Notes: generated by a model from the sequence alone, not told the origin. Positions 25,638 to 35,023 are shown, counted from the first letter of the stretch. The stretch: 64,000 nucleotides of DNA from Rikenellaceae bacterium (GCA_015060075.1 SUZE01000001.1:62001-126000); one strand, 5' to 3'. Program-made: numbers and translations.

Positions 25638-27260
25638 TTAGTTCTTCTGCAACTCTTCGATAGCCCGCAGTACCGTACGGTCTACGGGATAGATAAAGTA
25701 GTAGAAGGCGTTATCTTCGAGGTCGGAGTTGCGAGAGATGTAGGCTCGCAGTTGCGCCTCCATGATGCTGCGTGAGCGATTTATATCTCGCCAATTTGGT
25801 TTTATGCCTTGTCGCTCGGCATAGCGAACAAAGTCCGAGAATAACGCCTTGTCGCTATCGAGCAGAGCCTTCAACTCGGCGATGTTTTTGGCACTCTCCA
25901 ACGCCTTGCGATGTTTGTCTGCGTACTCGATTGTGTAGCGGTAGAGGATATTGCGGCCACTAACCTCCGAGAAGTATTTTGTAACATTCAACGTATCGAG
26001 CGGAACAAATATATCCGGCATAATTCCTCCGCCACCATATACGACTTTGCCCTTCGGCGTGGTGTAACGCAGTGAGTCGGCAAAGTGAATACTATCTGCC
26101 GAGAAGAACTCGTTGCGGTTGAAACGGTCGATAAGGTCGTGTTCGTACGACTCTCCCTCGCCTGCGGTGTATGGTTTTTGAATTGAGCGACCTGTCGGGG
26201 TGTAGTATCGTGCTACGGTAAGGCGTAGTGCCGAGCCATCTTCAAATGGTGTTTGCGACTGCACCAAGCCTTTGCCGAATGAACGGCGACCAATAATGGT
26301 GCTACGGTCATTATCCTGCAACGCACCCGCCAAAATTTCACTCGAAGAGGCGCTTGCCTCGTCAATCAAGACCACCATTTTAAGGTCTGTTGAGCCACCA
26401 CGACCATCGCTGTATTGACGTAGTTGCTTGCCATTGCGGTCCTCGGTATAGACTATCAGCGAGCCCGCAGGCAGGAACTCGTTAGCGATGAGAATCGCTT
26501 GGTCGAGGAAACCACCCGAGTTACTGCGAAGGTCAAAAATAAGCGATTTCATGCCCTGCGCACGCAACGAAGCAATAGCCTTTTTTATCTCCGAGTATGA
26601 AGTGCGGGCAAATTGCGACAACTTTATAAAGCCAATATCATCGGTGAGCATCAACGATGCCTCTACGCTATGCAACGGAATGGCATCGCGTGTGACGACA
26701 ATATCGACCAAACCCTTGATGTCTTTGCGTTCGATTGATAGCTTTACCTGTGTGCCACGAGGACCTCGCAGGCGCTTCATAACCGATATTTGCGACATCT
26801 TCTGTCCGGCGATGAGTGTATCATTAACCTTGATGATGCGGTCACCACCCTGCACTCCTGCCTTGCGGCTTGGTCCCGATGGGATAACATTCAGGACAAT
26901 AACCGTATCTGTCGCCATATTGAATACCACACCTATACCGTCAAACTCACCTTTGAGAGGCTCCTCCGCCTCCTCAAACTGCTTGGGTGGCAGATATACG
27001 GAGTGGGGGTCCAACTTGTGAAGTATGGCAGGAATAGCCAACTCTGCCAACGAGTCGCGCGAGATGGAATCAACATAGTCATTCTCAATCATCGACAATA
27101 CTCGTGAGAGTTTGTCGTTGTGAGAGTCGTAATTGTTGAGATAGACACGCACCTGATTATTTGCAAGTTGCTTGCCGGAAAACACTCCGGCAAACCAACC
27201 CACAAAAAGTATCAAAAGTAGAACAATCGTTCTAACAAGATGCTTACCTACTCCCTTCAA
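25638..27260 (-). CDS. C-terminal processing peptidase, S41 family
   Basis: The 540-residue periplasmic protease has one N-terminal membrane segment (IVLLLILFVGWFAGVF), a PDZ domain (about residues 100-185, with GPSRKAGVQGGDRIIKVND) and the S41 core. The Ser/Lys dyad is visible in DEASASSSEILAGAL and GRRSFGKGLVQ. Such CtpA/Prc proteases trim or degrade envelope proteins from the C terminus. A C-terminal extension of about 130 residues with aromatic-rich helices is normal for Bacteroidetes members. It follows the DUF3078 gene after two heptad arrays. Confidence 0.93.
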   Translation of the reverse strand: MKGVGKHLVRTIVLLLILFVGWFAGVFSGKQLANNQVRVYLNNYDSHNDKLSRVLSMIENDYVDSISRDSLAELAIPAILHKLDPHSVYLPPKQFEEAEEPLKGEFDGIGVVFNMATDTVIVLNVIPSGPSRKAGVQGGDRIIKVNDTLIAGQKMSQISVMKRLRGPRGTQVKLSIERKDIKGLVDIVVTRDAIPLHSVEASLMLTDDIGFIKLSQFARTSYSEIKKAIASLRAQGMKSLIFDLRSNSGGFLDQAILIANEFLPAGSLIVYTEDRNGKQLRQYSDGRGGSTDLKMVVLIDEASASSSEILAGALQDNDRSTIIGRRSFGKGLVQSQTPFEDGSALRLTVARYYTPTGRSIQKPYTAGEGESYEHDLIDRFNRNEFFSADSIHFADSLRYTTPKGKVVYGGGGIMPDIFVPLDTLNVTKYFSEVSGRNILYRYTIEYADKHRKALESAKNIAELKALLDSDKALFSDFVRYAERQGIKPNWRDINRSRSIMEAQLRAYISRNSDLEDNAFYYFIYPVDRTVLRAIEELQKN

Positions 27261-27262
27261 TT

Positions 27263-27348
27263 TAATTAAGAATTAAGAATTAAGAATTGAGAATTGAGAA
27301 TTGAGAATTGTTTTTAACTCCTCACTCCTCACTCCTATCTCCTCACTA
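27263..27348 (+). repeat. two adjacent heptad arrays (GAATTAA/GAATTGA and CTCCTCA)
   Basis: Six 7-bp GAATTAA/GAATTGA units (27263-27310) are followed by CTCCTCA, CTCCTCA, CTCCTAT and CTCCTCA (27317-27345). Together they fill the gap between the DUF3078 stop and the protease start. Confidence 0.88.
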
Positions 27349-28500
27349 TTTATTCTTAAAGGTATACGCAAGACCTACGCCAAGGACAGTTTGCGTCTGA
27401 ACACTCTTGTTTTGTGCCTTGTTGTAGTAGAGTTGGAAGTATAACTGTGTAGAGAAGTACTTTGTAGCCTTGATGTCGATAGTATTCTCCCAACGAACGG
27501 TAGGTGCGATGCTCTCATATTGGAGAGGATTGCCGGCATTTGCAGGGTCTGCATTCCACTTCTTGCTATCGCTCTGTTGTGCTACCTGATTAATCCAACC
27601 ATAGAACGAGTAGAGAGTAGTGCGATAGCGGAAAATACCCTTCTTTCCAAATGTCTTGTCGAAATCTACCTGAATAGACGAACCGCCCTCATAGCGCTGA
27701 TTCTTGTTTCTCAAAGTCAAACCATAGACATACGGAGTGTTTTGTTGCTCCAGCGTAAGTGTGCTACTATCTGTACCTGCACCAAACTTATCGGCATAGT
27801 AGAAATCTCGTACGGTTTGATTTGTTACGAATGTTGCATTCATTGAGAGAGGTGCGATATTAATCTTGATAGGGAACTTCGCATTAGGACAAACATAGGT
27901 TACACCAATCGAAGCGATGAGGTAAGCAGGAGCAAATCCTGTGCTGGTAAGTTTTCGTGCCGCCTTGTCGGTGCTGTTCCAGCCATTTGCAAACTGCGAA
28001 CGCATAGAGAGGGTTCCTCCAACATTCCAACTCTTCGAGATAACATAAGCAGGAGAGGTCTGGATAAACCACTCGTCCTGACTCTTAGATACTGTGCTGC
28101 TATCTTCGTTACTTGTAAAGTTATAGGCATATCCCAACTTTCCAGTAACCTTTGTGCCGATGGTGAATTTACCCTTAGTGTAGGTATGGGTAAAGAGGAT
28201 ATTGCCAATTCCTGTGAGGGAATTGGTGTTTCCGTTTACCGATAGCCATTTGTCGTTAAAGTGTGCGAGTGAGCCATTGAGTGTTGCGTTAAATTCGATG
28301 GTGTTGCGCTCCTTACGAGCCGCAGCTTTCTCGGCTTTGATTTGAGCTTCGCTCTTAAACGCAGGGGCATCTTTTTCGGTCTTTACCTCATTGGCAAAAG
28401 TAACCTGCTCCTGCGGGGTTGCCGACTCCACGGTTGCCTGTGCATTAGCGATACCGGCACAAGCGATAAGTGTTGCAAAAAGTGTAAAAATTCTCTTCAT
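27346..28500 (-). CDS. DUF3078 outer-membrane-type protein
   Basis: The 384-residue protein has a signal peptide (MKRIFTLFATLIACAGIANA), a charged Ala/Lys linker and then alternating amphipathic strands (WNVGGTLSMRSQFANGW, YFSTQLYFQLYYNK, LGVGLAYTFKNK at the C terminus) typical of a beta-barrel. The overall pattern fits the DUF3078 family of Bacteroidetes, whose function is not known. It shares a bidirectional promoter region with fhs. Confidence 0.75.
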   Translation of the reverse strand: MKRIFTLFATLIACAGIANAQATVESATPQEQVTFANEVKTEKDAPAFKSEAQIKAEKAAARKERNTIEFNATLNGSLAHFNDKWLSVNGNTNSLTGIGNILFTHTYTKGKFTIGTKVTGKLGYAYNFTSNEDSSTVSKSQDEWFIQTSPAYVISKSWNVGGTLSMRSQFANGWNSTDKAARKLTSTGFAPAYLIASIGVTYVCPNAKFPIKINIAPLSMNATFVTNQTVRDFYYADKFGAGTDSSTLTLEQQNTPYVYGLTLRNKNQRYEGGSSIQVDFDKTFGKKGIFRYRTTLYSFYGWINQVAQQSDSKKWNADPANAGNPLQYESIAPTVRWENTIDIKATKYFSTQLYFQLYYNKAQNKSVQTQTVLGVGLAYTFKNK

Positions 28501-28537
28501 ACTGATATTTTTTATTGTTTGTTGTCATTTGAACATA

Positions 28538-28565
28538 CAAATATAGAATAAATTTTGTATATTTG
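28538..28565. promoter_or_regulatory. divergent promoters of the DUF3078 gene and fhs
   Basis: Minus-strand TATATTTG at 28545-28538 faces the DUF3078 gene, and plus-strand TATATTTG at 28558-28565 faces fhs. Only 12 bp separate them, so transcription from the two may be mutually exclusive. Confidence 0.6.
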
Positions 28566-28615
28566 TAGAGTGTTATGCAAAAATAAGGAAAATAAATTAA
28601 GAAATATATAATACA

Positions 28616-30286
28616 ATGAAATCAGACATTGAAATTGCACGCTCGGTAAAATTGAAGAATATCCGCGAGATTGCTGCTCAGGTGGGATTCCCGGAGGATG
28701 AAGTCTTTAACTATGGTAAATACATAGCAAAAATTCCGTATAAACTCATTGATAGTAAGAAGGTTAAAAAGAGCCATCTTATTCTTGTAACAGCAATTAC
28801 TGCGACCAAAGCGGGTGTAGGAAAGACTACTGTAAGTATTGGTCTGGGTATGGGACTTAATCACATTGGCAAGCGTGCTGTTATTGCACTGCGTGAGCCT
28901 TCGTTAGGTCCGTGCTTCGGTATGAAGGGAGGCGCAACCGGTGGTGGTTATACTCAGGTGCTGCCTTCGGAGGATATAAATCTTCACTTTACGGGCGATT
29001 TTCACGCAGTAACTTCGGCAAACAACCTTATTGCTGCTCTGCTCGACAACTATCTCTACCACAATCGCTCAAAGCAGGTTGGTTTGAAGAAGGTTATGTG
29101 GCGACGAGTTCTCGATATGAATGACCGTTCCTTGCGCCATATCGTTTCGGGACTTGGAGGCTCGACAAACGGAATACCAACCGAAACGGGATTCGATATC
29201 ACCCCGGCATCGGAGATTATGGCCATCTTGTGCTTGGCTCGCAATATTGACGACTTGTACGCACGCATTGGTCGTATAGTACTCGGTGTACGCTACGATG
29301 ATACCCCATTTACGGTGGAGGATTTGGGCGTTACGGGTGCGGTTGTGGCTCTGTTGAAAGATGCCATAAATCCAAATCTCGTGCAGACAACCGAGCATCA
29401 CCCCGTAATTGTTCACGGAGGACCTTTTGCGAATATTGCTCATGGTTGCAACTCGGTTATTGCAACCCGTATGGCAATGTCGTGGTCGGATTATACCGTT
29501 ACGGAGGCGGGCTTCGGTGCCGACCTTGGTGCAGAGAAGTTTTTTGATATAAAGTGCCGTCAAGCGGGGTTGAAGCCTGACCTAACGGTTTTAGTTGCTT
29601 CGACTTTGGCGTTGAAGATGCACGGTGGAGTGCCTGAAACGGAGATTAAACTGCCAAATGCCGAGGGCTTGAAGCGCGGTTTTGCAAACCTCGACCGCCA
29701 TATCGCCAACTTGCAGAAGTTTGGTCAGACCGTATTGGTGTGCTTCAATCGCTTCGCCAGTGATACAGACGAGGAGATTGCAATGGTTATGGAGCATTGT
29801 GCCGAGCAGGGTGTTCGTTGTGTAATCAACAACGCCTATATGGAGGGTAGCGCAGGTGCTGCCGAGTTGGCAACAGCAGCAGTCGAACTTATCGAAAACC
29901 AGCCATCTGCACCTCTCAATTATGCATACGACCTCGAAGATAGCATTATGACAAAGATTGAGAAGGTTGCCAAGAATATATATGGTGCCGGCTCGGTAGA
30001 GTTTAGTTTGAAAGCGCAGAAGGAAATTGCTCTAATTGAGAAGTGGGGTATGGGTAAGTTGCCTATCTGTATTGCAAAGACGCAGTATTCGTTTAGCGGT
30101 GATGCCAAGCAGTATGGTAGCGCTGAGGGCTTTACCCTTAAAATCAAGGACATAGAACTCAATGCCGGTAGTGGTTTTGTGGTGGTTTTGGCTGGCGATA
30201 TTATGCGTATGCCGGGATTGAGCAAGACGCCACAAGCGGTAAATATCCGCCTTGCCGAGGACGGAAATGTTGAGGGCCTAGTCTAA
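28616..30286 (+). CDS. fhs: formate-tetrahydrofolate ligase
   Basis: Fhs joins formate to tetrahydrofolate with ATP, feeding one-carbon metabolism and purine synthesis. The 556-residue protein has the ATP loop [19 protein letters not shown], the conserved [21 protein letters not shown] and the C-terminal PGLSKTPQA region. Length is as expected. LPR5 begins on the second base of its stop codon. Confidence 0.97.
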   Translation: MKSDIEIARSVKLKNIREIAAQVGFPEDEVFNYGKYIAKIPYKLIDSKKVKKSHLILVTAITATKAGVGKTTVSIGLGMGLNHIGKRAVIALREPSLGPCFGMKGGATGGGYTQVLPSEDINLHFTGDFHAVTSANNLIAALLDNYLYHNRSKQVGLKKVMWRRVLDMNDRSLRHIVSGLGGSTNGIPTETGFDITPASEIMAILCLARNIDDLYARIGRIVLGVRYDDTPFTVEDLGVTGAVVALLKDAINPNLVQTTEHHPVIVHGGPFANIAHGCNSVIATRMAMSWSDYTVTEAGFGADLGAEKFFDIKCRQAGLKPDLTVLVASTLALKMHGGVPETEIKLPNAEGLKRGFANLDRHIANLQKFGQTVLVCFNRFASDTDEEIAMVMEHCAEQGVRCVINNAYMEGSAGAAELATAAVELIENQPSAPLNYAYDLEDSIMTKIEKVAKNIYGAGSVEFSLKAQKEIALIEKWGMGKLPICIAKTQYSFSGDAKQYGSAEGFTLKIKDIELNAGSGFVVVLAGDIMRMPGLSKTPQAVNIRLAEDGNVEGLV

Positions 30287-30408
30287 AATCGTTCTGATTG
30301 GTAAATTTTGCACGAGTGCGTCGGACTCCAAATTCCTCACATAGGCTTACTATGCTGCGGATTTGTCGCCTTGCATCGCACAAAATTTCCTCAATCATTG
30401 ACGATTTT
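30285..30408 (+). repeat. long palindromic repeat LPR5
   Basis: The palindrome starts AAAATCG inside the fhs TAA and ends CGATTTT. TTTTGCACGAGTGCG pairs with CGCACAAAA-type sequence, TCCAAATTC pairs with GGATTTG, and the apex is CATAG-gctta-CTATG. The apex pair is changed on both sides relative to CATAC/GTATG. Confidence 0.82.
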
Positions 30409-30426
30409 GTAATGGTGGGAGAAAAC

Positions 30427-30459
30427 TAATTTTGCATTTTTAATTTTGCATTTTGAATT
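30427..30459 (+). repeat. heptad array ATTTTGC before nfo
   Basis: Units ATTTTGC, ATTTTTA, ATTTTGC, ATTTTGA and ATT end at the nfo ATG, as in front of the PAP2 gene. Confidence 0.85.
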
Positions 30460-31305
30460 ATGAAATATTTTGGCGCACATGTTAGCGCATCGGGAGGAGT
30501 GGAGAATGCTCCACATAATGCCAAGGCGATAGGAGCTACCGCCTTTGCCCTGTTTACCAAAAATCAACGCCAATGGCTTGCCCCTGCGCTGACCGAGGAG
30601 CAGTGCGAGCGATTTAAGGCGGCATGCGCAGAGTGCGGATATACGGCAAAGCAGATTTTGCCACACGACAGTTACCTTATCAACCTCGGACACCCCGAGC
30701 GTGAGGGGTTGGAGAAGTCGCGCGAATCTTTCTTCGAGGAGATGGTGCGATGCGAAAGACTCGGTTTGGATAGACTGAACTTCCACCCTGGCAGCCATCT
30801 CGGAAAAATCACCTCGTTGATGTCGCTCGACCGCATTGCCGAGTCGATAAATATGGCTCTCGACCGCACGCATGGCGTTACAGCGGTTATCGAGAATACC
30901 GCAGGTCAAGGCTCGAATCTCGGCTTTGCGTGGGAGCATATTGCGCACATTATAGACAAAGTGGAGGATAAGTCGCGTGTTGGTTTTTGCATCGATACCT
31001 GCCATACATTTGCCGCAGGATATGACCTTTCGAGTGTGGAGGCTTGTGAAAAGACATTCCAAATGGTTGATGAGATTGTGGGTATGAAATATCTGCGTGG
31101 TATGCACCTGAACGATGCCTTGAAACCTCTCGGCTCGCATGTCGATAGACACGCTTCGTTGGGCGAGGGTTTTATCGGTTGGGATTGTTTCCGATTTATT
31201 GCGCAGTCGCCACTCTTCGAGGAGATTCCGCTGACACTCGAAACTCCGAACGAGGAGATTTGGCCGCAAGAAATCGCCCAACTTAAACGCTTTGCAAACG
31301 AATAG
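30460..31305 (+). CDS. nfo: endonuclease IV
   Basis: Endonuclease IV cuts DNA at abasic sites in base excision repair. The 281-residue protein shows the three-zinc site motifs: [38 protein letters not shown] and [22 protein letters not shown]. The ATG lies at the end of a heptad array that also follows LPR5, so the whole 173-bp spacer is repeat material. Confidence 0.97.
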   Translation: MKYFGAHVSASGGVENAPHNAKAIGATAFALFTKNQRQWLAPALTEEQCERFKAACAECGYTAKQILPHDSYLINLGHPEREGLEKSRESFFEEMVRCERLGLDRLNFHPGSHLGKITSLMSLDRIAESINMALDRTHGVTAVIENTAGQGSNLGFAWEHIAHIIDKVEDKSRVGFCIDTCHTFAAGYDLSSVEACEKTFQMVDEIVGMKYLRGMHLNDALKPLGSHVDRHASLGEGFIGWDCFRFIAQSPLFEEIPLTLETPNEEIWPQEIAQLKRFANE

Positions 31306-31319
31306 ACCTAAAACTAAAT

Positions 31320-31345
31320 AATTCTTAACTCTTAATTCTTAATCT
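31320..31345 (+). repeat. heptad array AATTCTT before tnaA
   Basis: AATTCTT, AACTCTT, AATTCTT and AATCT sit 4 nt from the annotated tnaA start. Confidence 0.8.
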
Positions 31346-31349
31346 AAGT

Positions 31350-32723
31350 ATGGAACTTCCTTTTGCAGAATCTTGGCGAATCAAGATGGTTGAGCCAATT
31401 AAAAAGAGCACTCGCGAGGAGCGCGAGAAGTGGATGAAAGAGGCGGACTACAACCTCTTCCAACTCCGTTCGGAGCAGGTTTACATCGACTGTTTGACCG
31501 ACTCGGGAACGGGTGCAATGAGCGACCGTCAGTGGGCAGCTGTTATGATGGGCGATGAGAGCTATGCAGGCTCATCTTCATTCTTCCACCTCAAAGAGAC
31601 TATCAACAAAATCACAGGTTTTGAGTATGTTATCCCTACACACCAGGGTCGTGCTGCCGAGAATGTATTGTTCTCGCACCTTGTAAAGGCCGGCTCGGTT
31701 GTTCCGGGTAACTCGCATTTCGATACAACCAAGGGACATATCGAGAGCCGTAAGGCGACCGCCCTTGACTGCACTATTGATGAGGCGAAAGATACTCAAC
31801 TCGAAATCCCATTCAAGGGAAATGTAGACCCTAAGAAGTTGGAGAAGGCGTTGGCAGAGCACCACGAGAATGTGCCGTTCATTATCGTTACCATCACCAA
31901 CAACACTGCGGGTGGTCAGCCTGTTTCGATGCAGAACTTGCGCGAGGTGCGTGCTATTGCCGACAAGTATGGCAAGCGCGTAGTTCTCGACTCGGCTCGT
32001 TTTGCCGAAAATGCATACTTTATCAAAACCCGCGAGGAGGGCTATGCCGACAAGACAATCAAGGAGATTGCACTCGAAATGTTCTCGTTGGCTGACGGTA
32101 TGACAATGTCGGCAAAGAAAGACGGTATCGTAAATATGGGAGGCTTTATCGCTACTCGCCACGAAGATTGGTACGAGGGTGCAAAGCGTTTCTGTATTCC
32201 ATTCGAGGGCTATCTCACATACGGTGGTATGAATGGTCGCGATATGGAGGCGTTGGCGGTAGGTCTTGACGAGAATACCGAGTTCGACAACCTCGAAACC
32301 CGTATCCATCAGGTTGAGTTCCTTGCAGGTTTGCTCGATGAGTACGGAATCCCTTATCAGCGCCCTGTGGGTGGTCACGCAATCTTCGTAGATGCCGACA
32401 AGGTGCTTACCAAAGTTCCAAAGGAGGAGTTTCCTGCACAGACTCTCGCTATCGAGTTGTATTTAGAGGCAGGTGTGCGTGGTTGCGAGATTGGCTATAT
32501 CCTTGCCGACCGTGACCCTGTAACCCGTGAAAATCGTTTTGGTGGGCTCGATTTGCTTCGTCTTTGCGTTGCTCGCCGTGTCTATACCGACAATCACATG
32601 CGAGTTATCGCTGCTGCATTGAAGAATGTGTTTGACCGCCGCAACGAGATTACTCGTGGTGTGGAGATTGTTTGGGAGGCGGAGCTTATGCGCCACTTCA
32701 CCGTAAAACTGCGTAAATTGTAA
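31350..32723 (+). CDS. tnaA: tryptophanase
   Basis: TnaA is a PLP enzyme cleaving tryptophan to indole, pyruvate and ammonia. The 457-residue protein has the Schiff-base Lys in TMSAKKDGIVNMGG and the PLP/substrate site DSARFAENAYF. Two positions separate tryptophanase from the related tyrosine phenol-lyase: HFDTTKGH has Asp where the lyase has Thr, and MRHFTVKL has His where the lyase has Phe. Both favour tryptophan. No tnaC leader peptide or TnaB permease is adjacent. LPR6 begins on its stop codon. Confidence 0.93.
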   Translation: MELPFAESWRIKMVEPIKKSTREEREKWMKEADYNLFQLRSEQVYIDCLTDSGTGAMSDRQWAAVMMGDESYAGSSSFFHLKETINKITGFEYVIPTHQGRAAENVLFSHLVKAGSVVPGNSHFDTTKGHIESRKATALDCTIDEAKDTQLEIPFKGNVDPKKLEKALAEHHENVPFIIVTITNNTAGGQPVSMQNLREVRAIADKYGKRVVLDSARFAENAYFIKTREEGYADKTIKEIALEMFSLADGMTMSAKKDGIVNMGGFIATRHEDWYEGAKRFCIPFEGYLTYGGMNGRDMEALAVGLDENTEFDNLETRIHQVEFLAGLLDEYGIPYQRPVGGHAIFVDADKVLTKVPKEEFPAQTLAIELYLEAGVRGCEIGYILADRDPVTRENRFGGLDLLRLCVARRVYTDNHMRVIAAALKNVFDRRNEITRGVEIVWEAELMRHFTVKLRKL

Positions 32724-32846
32724 AAATCATTCTGAGCGGTGAATTTTGCACTGCTCTTTGGTAAGCGAGTTCCTCACATACGTACAAGTATGCTGCGGAC
32801 TCGCTTCCTTGTTTAGCACAAAATTCCCTCGCTCACCTCTGATTTT
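32722..32846 (+). repeat. long palindromic repeat LPR6
   Basis: It starts AAAAATCA in the tnaA TAA and ends TGATTTT. GTGAATTTTGC pairs with AGCACAAAATTC, GCGAGT with ACTCGC, and the apex is CATAC-gtacaa-GTATG. The outer ATCA/TGAT pair replaces ATCG/CGAT, another compensated change. Confidence 0.82.
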
Positions 32847-32884
32847 CTGTTGGGAGCGGGGGACTCTGTTTACATAGGGCGATT

Positions 32885-32965
32885 TTCTTGTGTGCCTTGT
32901 ATTTACCTCCTTAAAACCAATTTTTTTGTAAGTTTTATTTCAGCCTAATCACTTACGATTTTGAA
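32885..32965 (+). repeat. degenerate LPR-like remnants
   Basis: TTTACCTCCTTAAAACC resembles the 3' arm of LPR8 (CTTTCCTCCTTAAAATG), and TCACTTACGATTTTG resembles an LPR 3' end. The pairing partners are missing. It is part of the 318-bp tnaA-rlmN spacer, which otherwise holds LPR6, a terminator and LPR9. Confidence 0.45.
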
Positions 32966-32968
32966 TAA

Positions 32969-32998
32969 ATGGGAGGTTGCTGTAAAGTAACCTCCCAT
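32969..32998 (+). terminator. terminator between tnaA and rlmN
   Basis: ATGGGAGGTT-gctgtaaagt-AACCTCCCAT, a 10-bp stem, is followed by TCTTT. It lies between convergent genes. Confidence 0.75.
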
Positions 32999-33003
32999 TC
33001 TTT

Positions 33004-33036
33004 GCTCACATACGATTTAGTATGCTGCGCACTCGG
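33004..33036 (+). repeat. partial long palindromic repeat LPR9 (apex only)
   Basis: GCTCACATACGATTTAGTATGCTGCG carries the apex CATAC-gattta-GTATG without the outer arms. It lies just beyond the rlmN stop but keeps the same plus-strand orientation as the other copies. Confidence 0.65.
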
Positions 33037-33041
33037 CTTGT

Positions 33042-34061
33042 CTATTTTTGGTTTTCCGCAGACAAAAGTCCGCAGGCGGCTTTGATATCCTCGCCACGGG
33101 AGGCTCGAATAGTTGTCATAATGCCACGCTGTGTCAAGGCGTCACGGAAAGCAATCATCTTCTCGTCAGATGGGGAGAAATATGGCGAATCGGGAATTTT
33201 ATGGAATCGTATAAGATTTATGCGGCACTTGATGCCATCAAGCAGTCGGCACAACTCCTTAATGTGGCGAGGCGAATCATTCAAACCACTCATCACTATA
33301 TACTCGAACGATACTCGGCGTTGATGTGTGAAGTCGTACTCACGCAAAATGTCGGCAATTTGGCGAATAGGGTAGGCTCGCTCTATCGGCATAATAGCCT
33401 CACGCTCCTCGTGGAAGGGATTGTGGAGCGAAATGGCGAGATGCACTTGTGTCGAATCGAGAAAACGGCGCAACTCCTTTCCTACGCCCGCCGTGGAGAG
33501 CGTGATGCGTGTTGGTGACCAACCAAAACCCCAATCCGAAGTCATTATTTCGAGCGCACGGAGTACATTATCGAGGTTGTCAAGCGGCTCGCCCATACCC
33601 ATAAATACCACATTTGTCAGGCGGTCACGCTCGGGCAATGACGCTATTTGGTTGAGTATGTCGCAGGTCGAAAGCGAATGTTTCAAACCGAGTCGTGCCG
33701 TGGCGCAAAATTTGCAACCCATACGGCAACCTGCTTGTGACGAAACGCAGAGCGTAGCGCGCTCACGGTCAGGAATATAAGCCGACTCAATAAACTCGTT
33801 TTCGGTGGTGCGGTAGAGATATTTTTTTGTTCCGTCAGCCGATTCGTCAGCACGCTCGGGCAAGTGCAACCCCATCTCAAAACGCTCGGAGAGAGCAGTG
33901 CGTGCCGCTTTCGATAGGTTTGTCATCTCATCAATGGCGCGAATATTTTTGCGATAGAGCCAATCGACAATCTGCTTCGCAACAAAACGAGGTAGTTGCA
34001 ATTCGGCGCAAACCTCCTGCAATTCGGTTAAAGTTCTGCCATACAAAAAAGTTCTCTCCAT
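33042..34061 (-). CDS. rlmN: dual-specificity 23S rRNA/tRNA adenine C2 methyltransferase
   Basis: RlmN is a radical-SAM enzyme methylating C2 of A2503 in 23S rRNA and of A37 in some tRNAs. The 339-residue protein has the cluster motif CRMGCKFCATARLG (CxxxCxxC), GMGEPLDNLDNV and the resolving Cys near the C terminus in DIKAACGLL. It is convergent with tnaA and divergent from tonB. Confidence 0.95.
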   Translation of the reverse strand: MERTFLYGRTLTELQEVCAELQLPRFVAKQIVDWLYRKNIRAIDEMTNLSKAARTALSERFEMGLHLPERADESADGTKKYLYRTTENEFIESAYIPDRERATLCVSSQAGCRMGCKFCATARLGLKHSLSTCDILNQIASLPERDRLTNVVFMGMGEPLDNLDNVLRALEIMTSDWGFGWSPTRITLSTAGVGKELRRFLDSTQVHLAISLHNPFHEEREAIMPIERAYPIRQIADILREYDFTHQRRVSFEYIVMSGLNDSPRHIKELCRLLDGIKCRINLIRFHKIPDSPYFSPSDEKMIAFRDALTQRGIMTTIRASRGEDIKAACGLLSAENQK

Positions 34062-34139
34062 TGCGCTTAAATTTCTGCAAAAGTAGAGAAAATTTTGTCA
34101 TTTTTTGGTCGTTAGTATGTTTTTTTGAAAAATAATGCC

Positions 34140-34147
34140 TATATTTG
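34140..34147 (+). promoter_or_regulatory. -7 element for tonB
   Basis: TATATTTG fits TAnnTTTG, 72 nt before the chosen ATG. No TTTG at exactly 20 bp was seen. Confidence 0.5.
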
Positions 34148-34219
34148 TGGTTGATTAGGTGGCAAGTGAGATTTTGCCATAGTCAAAGAGTGAACGATAA
34201 ATTAAAAAACACACAATAT

Positions 34220-34903
34220 ATGGAGATTAAAAAGAACCCCAAAGTAGATGTTCAGAACAAGCGTGTCTTGTTGCTTGAAATTGGTTTGGCAGTATCGTTG
34301 CTGATTGTTATTGCAGCATTCCTCTACACCCCTCGTGAGTACAAGATTGAGCAGGTGGAGATGGTTGCCGCAGTTGTTGAGGAGGAGATTACCGAGATTA
34401 CTCGTCAGGACCAAAAACCACCGGAGCCTCCAAAGCGTACAGAGATTACCGTTATCACCGATATCCTCAATATCGTAACCAACGATGAGAAAATCGAGAC
34501 AAGTGTCGATTTCGCAGAGTTTGCCGAGGATGTTGAGATTATCCAGCAGGTGGCTGTTGAGGAGGAGAATATCGAGGACGACCAGCCATTCGTAAAGGTA
34601 GAGCAGATGCCTTCGTTTATGGGTGGTGACCTTATGACCTTCCGTAACTGGGTGCAGAGCAAGGTGCGTTTCCCTCAGATTGCACAGGAGAACAATATCT
34701 CGGGTCGTGTGCTTTTGATGTTTGTCATCGAGCGTGATGGTTCGCTTACCAATATTCAGGTTTTGCAGACACCTGATAGCTCACTTTCTGACGAGGCTAT
34801 CCGAGTTCTTAAAACCTCTCCAAAGTGGACTCCTGGTAAGCAGCGTAACCAGTCGGTGCGTGTGAAGTATACTTTGCCAATCGATTTCCGTATCCAGAAC
34901 TAA
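34220..34903 (+). CDS. tonB: TonB family energy transducer
   Basis: TonB links inner-membrane energy to outer-membrane receptors. The 227-residue protein has one N-terminal membrane anchor (VLLLEIGLAVSLLIVIAAFLY), a periplasmic spacer rich in Glu/Val with PPEPPKR, and a C-terminal TonB domain (about residues 135-227: FRNWVQSKVRFPQIAQENNISGRVLLMFVIERDGS to the end). MEIKKNPKVDV is chosen because the track extension overlaps the promoter. No exbB, exbD or receptor gene is adjacent. LPR7 begins on the stop codon. Confidence 0.9.
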   Translation: MEIKKNPKVDVQNKRVLLLEIGLAVSLLIVIAAFLYTPREYKIEQVEMVAAVVEEEITEITRQDQKPPEPPKRTEITVITDILNIVTNDEKIETSVDFAEFAEDVEIIQQVAVEEENIEDDQPFVKVEQMPSFMGGDLMTFRNWVQSKVRFPQIAQENNISGRVLLMFVIERDGSLTNIQVLQTPDSSLSDEAIRVLKTSPKWTPGKQRNQSVRVKYTLPIDFRIQN

Positions 34904-35023
34904 AAGCACATTCTAAATCGTTTTACTGCGTTACGCTTGTTCTCGAAATGCTCATTTACACCAAGTAAACTCCGCTTTCTCGAACTGCGCAAGCCTTGTA
35001 AAACAATTTATAATGCACTTTTT
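34902..35023 (+). repeat. long palindromic repeat LPR7 (B subtype)
   Basis: Arms AAAAGCACATTCTAAATCG and the matching ATTTATAATGCACTTTT pair almost fully, then GTTTTAC with GTAAAAC. The apex reads TTTAC-accaa-GTAAA instead of CATAC/GTATG, a double compensated change. It shares ACTGCGTTACGCTTG and GCAAGCCTTGTAAAA with LPR3. Confidence 0.85.
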
